Origin: Chitinophaga nivalis
GTDB lineage: Bacteria; Bacteroidota; Bacteroidia; Chitinophagales; Chitinophagaceae
DNA length: 64,000 bases
Assembly (NCBI RefSeq): GCF_025989125.1
Contig: NZ_JAPDNR010000001.1
Location: 8,420,087 to 8,484,086, forward strand
Reading direction: 5' to 3'
The translations under genes were made by a program, and so were the position numbers. Below, one piece after another: positions 9,293 through 16,970 of this stretch. Numbering within the stretch: the first letter of the stretch is position 1; the number at the start of each line of letters is the position of its first letter. Under the pieces are notes generated by a model that did no database searches, was not told the origin of the DNA, and was given only the letters and a program-made list of their open reading frames with translations.

Positions 9293-9435
9293 ATTTTATC
9301 TTTAATGACCATAATTTTTTTCTCATAAACATCCTGCGCTGCAAATCTCCACATATTATATACATTATTTAATCCCTTTGCTTGGGCATCAGCAGTCATT
9401 CCATAAATTAATATGAGGATAAGATATTTAATCAC
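9289..9435 (-). CDS. small exported protein, 48 residues, GTG start
   Basis: An open frame that begins GTG at 9435 and stops with a TGA overlapping the ATG of the next gene. The product begins with a signal-peptide-like segment, MIKYLILILIYGMTADA, and continues KGLNNVYNMWRFAAQDV with a lysine-rich end. The signal-like start, the sensible composition and the ATGA overlap with the lipoprotein gene argue that it is real. It could instead be the truncated front of a larger gene. No family recognised. Confidence 0.45.
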   Translation of the reverse strand: MIKYLILILIYGMTADAQAKGLNNVYNMWRFAAQDVYEKKIMVIKDKI

Positions 9436-9481
9436 ATCGTCGCACGGAATTCCCTTTTCATCCCATCATTTTAACAGCTCA

Positions 9482-9517
9482 TAAAAAAGCGGCTATCCCT
9501 CACCAGGATAACCGCTT
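9482..9517 (-). terminator. hairpin terminator of the RHS2 unit
   Basis: AAGCGGCTATCC (9487-9498) pairs with GGATAACCGCTT (9506-9517) with a single C-A mismatch. On the minus strand it is followed by a T run (complement of 9483-9488). It is 25 bases beyond the stop of the 9542-10009 gene. Confidence 0.7.
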
Positions 9518-9541
9518 CCAGTATTTATCATATGCAGATGG

Positions 9542-10009
9542 CTACTGCACTCTTACCAATATCAATTCTTTGGTAGCAACAGGCCCATGATCCGCGTATA
9601 TCGATTTCACCTGCGTTGCTTGTATCCTCAGTGGGGTAAAAGATGCGAACAAGGTATCTTTAAAATACAATGTCAGCAATTGTTTTTCCGGATGGAATAC
9701 CCATTTGTACGGTCCCTTCTTTTGGATAACAGACCAGGTAGCCACTTCGGTAATAGCCAGCTGCAGTTTATGTGCTTTTGCAAAGGTTAGTGTCACGAAA
9801 TCGCTGCCATTAAAATGACCAGGGGCATCTATCTCTTCTGTTTTACTGGTGATACTTTTTATCAGCCTGACCGTATCCGACTTAAAAAAAGTACTGTCTT
9901 TGTTGCCGGTAACCCAGGCAGTGCCGGCAAAGTCAGCTGGTTGCAGCTTTACCTGTCCCTGTGCCACTGCGGCACAACATAACAGCCCTATGATGAATAA
10001 TCTGTACAT
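9542..10009 (-). CDS. small exported protein, putative RHS2 partner
   Basis: A 155-residue protein with a clear signal peptide (MYRLFIIGLLCCAAVAQG). The mature domain is beta-rich (DFVTLTFAKAHKLQLAITEVATW, PYKWVFHPEKQLLTLYFK), lipocalin-like in rhythm, but I cannot assign a family. It begins 10 bases after the stop of the RHS2 gene and ends in its own terminator, so it is almost certainly co-transcribed with RHS2. An exported immunity protein is a reasonable guess because RHS2 is itself exported, but the sequence gives no direct proof. Confidence 0.6.
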   Translation of the reverse strand: MYRLFIIGLLCCAAVAQGQVKLQPADFAGTAWVTGNKDSTFFKSDTVRLIKSITSKTEEIDAPGHFNGSDFVTLTFAKAHKLQLAITEVATWSVIQKKGPYKWVFHPEKQLLTLYFKDTLFASFTPLRIQATQVKSIYADHGPVATKELILVRVQ

Positions 10010-10019
10010 GTTGATGTGG

Positions 10020-13000
10020 TTAATTTTTAAGCTTTAAAAATTTGGTGTAAGGCATACTTAAAATAACGCCGGCCCCATTATAGAAATTCACCTTATTCCT
10101 TCCATAGGTATCTACCTGTATGGCTGTTGCACTACCTACTCCATTGGCGGGATTTCTATGGTAAGCCTTGTCATCTGGCGACGGTGACCGGGCAGCATGC
10201 GTATTTACCTCATCCCCATCTTTATTTTGTGTAGTAACGGTTCCTTCTGTATGCACATGCCAGTAATCTGCTAAAGCTTCCGCAGTTGGTTGATCCACCC
10301 CGTTAAAGGCCGGTATGGAGGCATTATTGGTACCGGTTTTCTTAATACCAGGTTTCCAGGCAGTAGCGGTCACCTCGCCTTTTTCATCTCTGGCCGTATG
10401 TCCTCCTTCTTCATGCAGCTCCGCATCTCCTGCACCGGCTTTAGTATCCACTTCTTCCGCGCTGACGGATTTCTCTACTCCTTCCACCGTTTTTTTCCCA
10501 CCGTTCAATGTCACTTTGGCTACATTATCAATATTGGAAGTACCACCCGCTTTCGTCTCTGCTTTGATTCTTTTTACTTCCTTGGAATCTGTAACAATAT
10601 GAATCCGGTTATCTTTTTTCCCGTCATCGCCGATCTTCCTCCCATCTGTATCATAAATAGGATCGGGCGCCATCCCATCCGGATCAATAAACCGAATTGG
10701 ATTATTAAATGCATAATTATAAGGCGACCATCTGCGCATCACTTCCGCCATTGGATCGATGGCGTGCCAGCGGCCTATCTGGGCATCATACATTCTGGTG
10801 CCATAATCATACCATTCCAATCCGCTGCCATCTCCAAATTCTTTATGTTGCAATTCTTTACCATTATACTTCATCCGGTTCTCCGCATAGTTGGTGCCTT
10901 TCAGCGCATTACTGCTGATACCGGCCATCGTTAACCCAAACGGATAATAATGGGTTTCTTCCAATACCGGCCCGGCAGTCACGCCTAAAGTTACGTTATC
11001 GAAGAACATCTCCTGTGGTGTTTCATTGCTGGTGTATACATACAGGAAACCACTTTTCTTTATCAGCATTTTGTCTACGGCCAGTGTTTGTAACTGATCC
11101 GGTTCTGCCTTTACCTGTTTTACGCCACTATTTTCGTCTACTAAGTTAAACTGCTCATCAAACAACACAAAATTCAGGTAAGCTTTCGGACGGTCGGGCT
11201 GCTGCCGGTTAGGTTCTTTGTCTTTCAGGCGTTGATAGTCGTTGTTGTAGAAGTTGGTATTAAAAGGTGTTTGATTACCTGCTGCTACGCCACCGTGTGC
11301 TGCTTCCTGTGCGGCAGCGCCACCGAAAGTCTGTAACAGGTCTGCCAGCATATTTTCTGCTGGTACTGCCGTGTTGTTTTTATCTTTTGGTCCGGTAGAT
11401 TTATAAAATGCTTTGGCGCCGATCTGAATAGAATCGCCGGCTACTACCCGCAACACAATAGAAGGACCTATTTTTTTACCGCCATTCTTCGCCACCAGCT
11501 TTGATACGGATTCGTTCTTCGCTGCGTTGTCGTCTTTAGGATAACCCGCCGGTTTAGGCGCACGGGTATCATCGATATTGCTGAACAACAGCGTTTCCCG
11601 GGCCGCTGCCGGCGCCTCCATGGTGGCAGCATACAGTGAGAAATCACGCTGCTCTGTGAGCACTACACGGGTATTACCCAGGTGATCTTTTACAAAGTAG
11701 TCGTATACATAAGCCGGCGCCTGGCCCGTTTTATAGGCCATCCGTACCCGGCCTTCTTCATGTCCGAAGAACTGCAGGGTATCATTCTGATAGATGAAGC
11801 CATTGCTGTAAGTGGTGGTAACCGTTTTTACAGTGGATCCGGTTCTATCGGTCACTACTTTTTTCAGCTTATTGCCGACAGCATCGTATTGATAGGCGAT
11901 TGTGCCTTTGTTGTCAATGGTAATTAATACCGGCAGGTTCAGGTGATTGTAGGTAATGGAAGAAATACTTTTATTCAGATCTTTGATAACATTACCATTC
12001 AGATCATATTCATAATCATTACCGGTGTTACTGCCATTTTTAAAATCACCGAGCCGGGTAGATACACCGCTGGTATCATATACTGTCGCCAGCTTATTAC
12101 TGTTGGGCAGATAGCTATAGGCCAGCTGGTCCAGCGGTATGATGCTGGCGCCATCCATGCCTTTCTGCGACATTTTGGTAATGTTACCATTGGCGTCATA
12201 CGTTACCCAGGGCACCGAGAAGTTCATTTTATCCTGTGTCCATACTTTGCTACCAGCATTCTGCTGGGTGAAATCGGCCTGGGATAAGCGATTGGCCATA
12301 TCGTAGTTATAACCGTAGGCTCTTGGCAGCGGATCATTCCAGCCTTTCCAGCGTACGCCGCTGATGTTACCATTAAAGGATTTATCACGGAAACCATTGT
12401 CGTAGCTGAGTTCCTGCCCAAAGTGAGACGTGGTACCGCCATTGTTCAGGTAGTCTTTGTTGATACTGGTCAACCAGCCACGGATGTTGTATTCAAAAGA
12501 TAATCTTTCTACCGGCGGATTATTTTTATCGATGCCCAGCAACTTTGTTTTCAGCTGGCCGGACTCTGAATATTCGTTGGACGCTACCGTTCTTTCCAGG
12601 GCTTCCACATCATTGATTCTTTTCTTCACCTCTTTCACCCTGCCGGCATCATCATAGGCGATGGTGGTGAGCACCTGCGTATTGGGTGTCAGTGTACTCG
12701 CAGGGTTGGTATGCCGGTGATAGGTACTTAATACTTTACCACTGAAATCATACAGGTAGGAAGTGGTTTCTTTGCCTCCGGCGACATTATCACTGATACG
12801 TTGCAACAACTTTGCTTCATTGGTATAATAGGTAGTGGTAGTTAACCATTGATTGGTATCCATCACCCGCACTTTCATGCCCGTTACCAGGCCCAGGGTC
12901 ATATTGCTGTAGTTGGACAACGGTACCGGATAGGGATTCGCACCAGCTTGCGGTTTACCCAAATCGGCTAACAAGGCAGGTTGTACGCCCGTGTAATCAT

Positions 13001-14261
13001 AGTTATCGTAGTAGGTATAACTCAATGGGGTAAGCGCACCTGCCGGCAGTACGGGAAAAGTAGCAGGGCTACTGCTACCTATAACCGCATTTTTTATCTC
13101 TGTTTGCAATGTTTCCCGGGTAGCATTGGAACTATAGATCGCTGTTTGCACCGGCCTGTTGAATACGTCATAAAAGGTTACCAGCCATTGGCCCGTACCA
13201 GTGGTACGTTGCTTACCATCGCGTACATACACCAGCCGATCTCTGTTGTCATACACCATTTCAGTAGAGTCGGCGCCGGGTACTTTTTTGATGATCATTC
13301 TGTTGCGGCCATCGTAGCGGTACTGGAAACATAACTCTGCTGCTATCGGCGTTACGTTCCAGGTGCTGGTAATTTTTTCGGTAGCCAGCGGTGGAATCAC
13401 GAAACGCAGGTTATTCCAATCATCATAGATATAATAGGTGCATAACCATCCCATATGCGCCGCCCCGGGTGAAGTAGCCAGCTGTACTTTTTTCAGCACG
13501 ATCAGGTCGGATTTATCTTTATAGATCACCACCTGGTTGCCGCTTTCATCGATCGTCACATTTTTATACAATTGCCCCGCGCCATAAATGGCACTGCTGA
13601 CAGGGGTTGTACCCTGCATCGTCCATAATCTGACGGAGTCGGTGAGCGCGTTAACGAAGTATTGCTGGCGCTGCGGATGATTACCGCCTGTTTTTGCCCA
13701 GCTGTTGCCTGGTGAATAGGTATTTGATACCCGGTTTAACGGCGATGGTTCAAAATCTGTCTGGCTGTAATAAATACTTTCATTTTTAGCACCGGGATTC
13801 AGGGTGGTATCTTTGTAAAATGCCTGCTGTCCGGTAAATGGACTCGTTTTAAAAGCACCATCGCTGGTATTGCCCGTCTGAGGTACATACGGCAGGTATT
13901 GATATTGTTCTCTTCCGAAAGCATCATAGGCAACAGGTGTTACCAGATCCTTACCGCTTTTGCTGACGTTTTTGAGTACCGTTTGCAGTGGCCGGCCCAA
14001 TCCATCAAAATATTGGGTCGTCTGTTTTACTTCTTTTACGGTTCTGGCGGAACTCATCACCATGGCAAAGTCGGAAGTGGGCAGCGAAGGTTCCCATACC
14101 CTGACATAATTAATCGTGGCATTTGTATATCCTGCAGGTACGGCAACAGGTGTTGCGGGTACGGCGGAAGCGGATACAGGTGCGTTCTGCGCAAGCATTG
14201 GACTGGTGAAAAGCAGGGATAATGCTAACAGACAGCCGGTATAGGTGTAATTTCCAGGCAT
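10020..14261 (-). CDS. RHS repeat protein with JAMM-like tip (RHS2)
   Basis: A 1413-residue paralogue of RHS1: signal peptide ending MLAQN, a DUF6443-like domain (NYVRVWEP, TTQYFDGLGRPLQTV), YD repeats throughout, and the RHS core end MYDAQIGRWHAIDPMAEVMR ... FIDPDGM at about residue 1200. The core is nearly the same as RHS1 over more than 1100 residues, but the final 210 residues are unrelated. The tip contains DYWHVHTEG and, some 20 residues later, SPSPDD, i.e. an HxH...SxxD pattern like the zinc site of JAB1/MPN metalloproteases, followed by AIQVDTYGRNKVNFYNGAG. DUF4329-like RHS tips have a similar layout. A metallopeptidase-type activity is therefore likely but not proven. The 9542-10009 gene follows directly. 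Confidence 0.9.
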   Translation of the reverse strand: MPGNYTYTGCLLALSLLFTSPMLAQNAPVSASAVPATPVAVPAGYTNATINYVRVWEPSLPTSDFAMVMSSARTVKEVKQTTQYFDGLGRPLQTVLKNVSKSGKDLVTPVAYDAFGREQYQYLPYVPQTGNTSDGAFKTSPFTGQQAFYKDTTLNPGAKNESIYYSQTDFEPSPLNRVSNTYSPGNSWAKTGGNHPQRQQYFVNALTDSVRLWTMQGTTPVSSAIYGAGQLYKNVTIDESGNQVVIYKDKSDLIVLKKVQLATSPGAAHMGWLCTYYIYDDWNNLRFVIPPLATEKITSTWNVTPIAAELCFQYRYDGRNRMIIKKVPGADSTEMVYDNRDRLVYVRDGKQRTTGTGQWLVTFYDVFNRPVQTAIYSSNATRETLQTEIKNAVIGSSSPATFPVLPAGALTPLSYTYYDNYDYTGVQPALLADLGKPQAGANPYPVPLSNYSNMTLGLVTGMKVRVMDTNQWLTTTTYYTNEAKLLQRISDNVAGGKETTSYLYDFSGKVLSTYHRHTNPASTLTPNTQVLTTIAYDDAGRVKEVKKRINDVEALERTVASNEYSESGQLKTKLLGIDKNNPPVERLSFEYNIRGWLTSINKDYLNNGGTTSHFGQELSYDNGFRDKSFNGNISGVRWKGWNDPLPRAYGYNYDMANRLSQADFTQQNAGSKVWTQDKMNFSVPWVTYDANGNITKMSQKGMDGASIIPLDQLAYSYLPNSNKLATVYDTSGVSTRLGDFKNGSNTGNDYEYDLNGNVIKDLNKSISSITYNHLNLPVLITIDNKGTIAYQYDAVGNKLKKVVTDRTGSTVKTVTTTYSNGFIYQNDTLQFFGHEEGRVRMAYKTGQAPAYVYDYFVKDHLGNTRVVLTEQRDFSLYAATMEAPAAARETLLFSNIDDTRAPKPAGYPKDDNAAKNESVSKLVAKNGGKKIGPSIVLRVVAGDSIQIGAKAFYKSTGPKDKNNTAVPAENMLADLLQTFGGAAAQEAAHGGVAAGNQTPFNTNFYNNDYQRLKDKEPNRQQPDRPKAYLNFVLFDEQFNLVDENSGVKQVKAEPDQLQTLAVDKMLIKKSGFLYVYTSNETPQEMFFDNVTLGVTAGPVLEETHYYPFGLTMAGISSNALKGTNYAENRMKYNGKELQHKEFGDGSGLEWYDYGTRMYDAQIGRWHAIDPMAEVMRRWSPYNYAFNNPIRFIDPDGMAPDPIYDTDGRKIGDDGKKDNRIHIVTDSKEVKRIKAETKAGGTSNIDNVAKVTLNGGKKTVEGVEKSVSAEEVDTKAGAGDAELHEEGGHTARDEKGEVTATAWKPGIKKTGTNNASIPAFNGVDQPTAEALADYWHVHTEGTVTTQNKDGDEVNTHAARSPSPDDKAYHRNPANGVGSATAIQVDTYGRNKVNFYNGAGVILSMPYTKFLKLKN

Positions 14262-14412
14262 AGATATAGGGGTGTTGGGTAAATCAATTACTATAATATA
14301 CGCATTTTGGTTTGCTTATAAATACTACGAAAAAAAGAACTGTCTTACAAACCAGGTAAGTTAGCCCGGTGATAAAATAAAATCGTTGATTACCTTCCCC
14401 CTTCGCCTGGAA

Positions 14413-14444
14413 TTTAAAGAACAGCCGATTGGCTGTTCTTTAAA
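14413..14444 (-). terminator. strong hairpin terminator
   Basis: A perfect 14-base stem, TTTAAAGAACAGCC (14413-14426) with GGCTGTTCTTTAAA (14431-14444), and a GATT loop. It lies 18 bases after the stop of the acyltransferase gene 14462-15079. Its A/T-rich ends make it usable in both directions. Confidence 0.7.
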
Positions 14445-14461
14445 AAATAATGATAGGGGTG

Positions 14462-15079
14462 CTATTTAATAACAGCTGGTACACCCACCACAGTAACGTT
14501 GTCCGGTACATCTTTCAGTACCAGGCCGGCAGCGCCCACAATCGACTGACTACCTACGGTTTTACCTTCCAGTATAGTAGCCTTTACACCTATCAGGTTG
14601 GTATCTCCGATTTTTACGAAACCGGAAATGGCAACACAGGGATTAAACACATTATGATCTCCGATCACTACATCATGTCCTACCGTAGTTGCCAGGTTAA
14701 AAATGTTAAACGAACCGACGGTAATGCCAGTGGTAAAAACTACATTGGCCGTCAGGATATTACCTCGTCCAAACGTTACATTATCCTCATCTATAATAAC
14801 ACCGGGATGTATGAGATTCGGAAAATAAAACCCTTCACCGAAAGCAGCAGCCAGTTTCTTAATAATCTTAGGCTGCCCGATCCCAATAGCCAGTGCGGCT
14901 CCTTTTTTGTCGGCGATGTCTGCTTCTCCCCAAACCGGCACCATTGTTTTTCCTATTTTAATAGGATCACCGGCTTTAATGTCCACAAATCCCCGGATAT
15001 CATAACCACCAATCTGAGTAATGAGGAAGTATACTTCCTTCGCAAAACCGCCGGCTCCTAAAATATAAATTTCCTGCAT
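14462..15079 (-). CDS. PglD/NeuD-family sugar acyltransferase
   Basis: A 205-residue cytoplasmic enzyme. The N-terminus (IYILGAGGFAKEVYFLI) is the nucleotide-sugar-binding fold of the PglD/NeuD family, and from about residue 85 the sequence follows the hexapeptide-repeat pattern of left-handed beta-helix acyltransferases (IDEDNVTFGRGNIL, ITVGSFNIFNLATTVGHDVVIGDHN). The histidine in TVGHD corresponds to the usual catalytic base. The family transfers acetyl groups from acetyl-CoA to amino or hydroxyl groups of sugars for glycans or sialic-acid-like compounds. It stands alone between two terminators, with no glycan biosynthesis genes beside it, so the substrate cannot be told. Confidence 0.85.
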   Translation of the reverse strand: MQEIYILGAGGFAKEVYFLITQIGGYDIRGFVDIKAGDPIKIGKTMVPVWGEADIADKKGAALAIGIGQPKIIKKLAAAFGEGFYFPNLIHPGVIIDEDNVTFGRGNILTANVVFTTGITVGSFNIFNLATTVGHDVVIGDHNVFNPCVAISGFVKIGDTNLIGVKATILEGKTVGSQSIVGAAGLVLKDVPDNVTVVGVPAVIK

Positions 15080-15554
15080 GGTATTTATTTTAAAACATAA
15101 GAATTTATCATGCTATCACTAAAACGTCACCAGCCTGCTGTACGCGCACAACAATTTCTCCTGCTTTATTACAGATAGCCACAGGACATAATATGCCATG
15201 GGCGGCTATTCTATAAAACCGTCTCAATAATTCGTACAATAATTTAAGCTGCTGGTCGACAAGTATGTATAGTATCTCCGGGTATTTATCATGATTGCAC
15301 AGCGAGGCCGTTTCACATGAACTAATCCCGGAATGTTATCAGGTGTGATTTATTGGGCAATGGGCTTCCGATCATTGCCGCCAGTTATAGAGATGCGGCA
15401 AAGAAAGTGTATTCAGGAGAATATTATGAAAGTTGATGGCAGAAAAATTTCGGGTTGTAGAAAAGCAGGCTGGGAATATAGCAGCAGCCGGGAATCTGAT
15501 ACAACATTTTCATTTTTTTTGCGGATGCCTAATCTTATCTACTGTACCTGCTAA
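15080..15554. other. intergenic stretch, 475 bases
   Basis: No supported gene. On the minus strand a frame stays open for about 75 codons to a TGA at 15108-15110, reading ...YPEILYILVDQQLKLLYELL... and KAGEIVVRVQQAGDVLVIA at its end. It has no ATG or GTG start and only a late TTG. It may be chance or the remnant of a gene. The rest shows no structure apart from the terminator at its right edge. Confidence 0.35.
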
Positions 15555-15588
15555 TAAAAAACGGTTGTCTCTTTAATAGAGACAACCG
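15555..15588 (-). terminator. hairpin terminator of the amidohydrolase operon
   Basis: A perfect 11-base stem, CGGTTGTCTCT (15562-15572) with AGAGACAACCG (15578-15588). On the minus strand it is followed by six T. It is 25 bases after the stop of the 15613-16905 gene. Confidence 0.8.
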
Positions 15589-15612
15589 CCTTTTAAATCT
15601 GTTAGCTGTTTT

Positions 15613-16905
15613 TTATTTCAGCCGGTATTTTTGCTGATATTTTTCATACAGCTGATGCTGTTTGTTATCCAGGTTAACTTCCCGGCCTTGTATATAAGCC
15701 TGGATAATCACCGCTGTTTTCATATCCAGGATATCGCCGGTACTAACGGCAATATTGGCGTCTTTACCTGTTTCCAGAGAGCCGGTGATTTTATCAATAC
15801 CCAAGATTTTAGCAGCATTGAGCGTCACAGCAGACAAAGCTTCTTCCTTACTTAAACCGTAGGTACTGGCAGTACCAGCTTCGTAACTCAGGTTACGTTG
15901 CTGCCAGAAACCTTCATTACTCAGGCAAAACAACACGCCTGCTTTTTGCAGTATGGCGGGTGTTTTGTAAGGCTGATCCACATCATCATCGGGTGTGCTG
16001 GGCAGACTATGGGGCTGTGCCAGTACTACCGGGATGTTGTTTTGTTTCAGGATATCGGCAATCAGCCAGGCATCACTACCACCTACGATGGTTACCGGCA
16101 CATCGAATTCTTTGGCAAAATCAATGGCTATCAGCATTTCCTTTACCAGTTCACAGTGTACAAAGAGCCGTTGCTCTTTGGCAAACAGGCGACGCATGGA
16201 TTCATATTTCAGATTGGTAGCCGCATGCTTGCTTTCCTGCAGATAGGCTTTGGCTTCACGGAAAAATACTCGCACCTTTTCTATTTGTTCCAGGCCTTTT
16301 TTAACGCGATCCGTTTCATTGCCGCCGCCTCCGCGTTCATTACTAACCGGGATTAAACGGGGCATATTAAAATGCAGGGCATTATCTGTTTTATAGGCCG
16401 CATCTTCCCAGTTCCAGGCATCCAGTTGTACAACGGAAGAACTACCACTGATCAGGCCCCCCTGTGGCGTTATCTGTGCCAGCAGAATACCATTGGAACG
16501 AAGGGTGTTGATCACTTTTGAATCGGTATTGTAGGAGATCAACGACCGGATAGAAGGATTGATTTCGCCTACTTCTTCATAGTCGTTGGTAGCGCGTACG
16601 CTTTCAAATTCCGTCAAACCCAGATTGGATTCCGGTGCAATAATGCCGGGATATACATGCTGTCCTTTCAGATCCAGCACGGTAGCATCGCTGCCGGCAG
16701 CCGGTACATTGGCGCCTACCGCTGTAATCTTTCCCTGAGCAAAGGCGATAGTGCCTTTTTCAATAACCTGTCCGTTACCAATGTGGATAACAGCGTTGGT
16801 GAGGTATACCGGCCTGTTTTGTGGCAAGGCCGCTGAGATGGTTTCCTGAGCGTGGGCAGTATAAAAACCCATTGCCAGTACCGCCAGAGATATGCTTTTT
16901 TTCAT
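15613..16905 (-). CDS. exported amidohydrolase-fold protein
   Basis: I chose the ATG at 16905 because it begins a good signal peptide (MKKSISLAVLAMGFYTAHA). An upstream ATG at 16974 overlaps the previous stop as ATGA and would add 23 residues. The 430-residue product has the composite N-terminal beta-sandwich of amidohydrolases (VYLTNAVIHIGNGQVIEKGT) and a TIM-barrel. It ends with the family's KILGIDKITGSLETGKDANI signature. The usual HxH metal motif after the first strand is missing: GIIAPESNLGL stands where xDxHxH is expected. Members of this group occur as exported pairs in Bacteroidota and their substrates are not known. It follows the 1016-residue amidohydrolase in one operon, so the two may form a complex. 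Confidence 0.8.
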   Translation of the reverse strand: MKKSISLAVLAMGFYTAHAQETISAALPQNRPVYLTNAVIHIGNGQVIEKGTIAFAQGKITAVGANVPAAGSDATVLDLKGQHVYPGIIAPESNLGLTEFESVRATNDYEEVGEINPSIRSLISYNTDSKVINTLRSNGILLAQITPQGGLISGSSSVVQLDAWNWEDAAYKTDNALHFNMPRLIPVSNERGGGGNETDRVKKGLEQIEKVRVFFREAKAYLQESKHAATNLKYESMRRLFAKEQRLFVHCELVKEMLIAIDFAKEFDVPVTIVGGSDAWLIADILKQNNIPVVLAQPHSLPSTPDDDVDQPYKTPAILQKAGVLFCLSNEGFWQQRNLSYEAGTASTYGLSKEEALSAVTLNAAKILGIDKITGSLETGKDANIAVSTGDILDMKTAVIIQAYIQGREVNLDNKQHQLYEKYQQKYRLK

Positions 16906-16970
16906 GCAGTTACTTTTTTGAGCTACCGGTATGTGGCCAGTAGCAAAATTTTTCAAATAAGGCAGATGGA

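Noticed and set aside
3937..14261. Homologous RHS1 and RHS2 DNA as a possible transposon or long repeat
   Set aside because: The two copies are diverged full-length paralogues with different tips, no flanking inverted repeats and no transposase; tandem gene duplication explains them.
15108..15335. Minus-strand frame of about 75 codons upstream of the acyltransferase gene
   Set aside because: It has no ATG or GTG start, only a late TTG, and no recognisable domain; the composition looks protein-like but not enough to call a gene.
15333..15554. Plus-strand frame of 73 codons
   Set aside because: No signal peptide, domain or promoter, and it ends just before the amidohydrolase terminator; composition is not coding-like.
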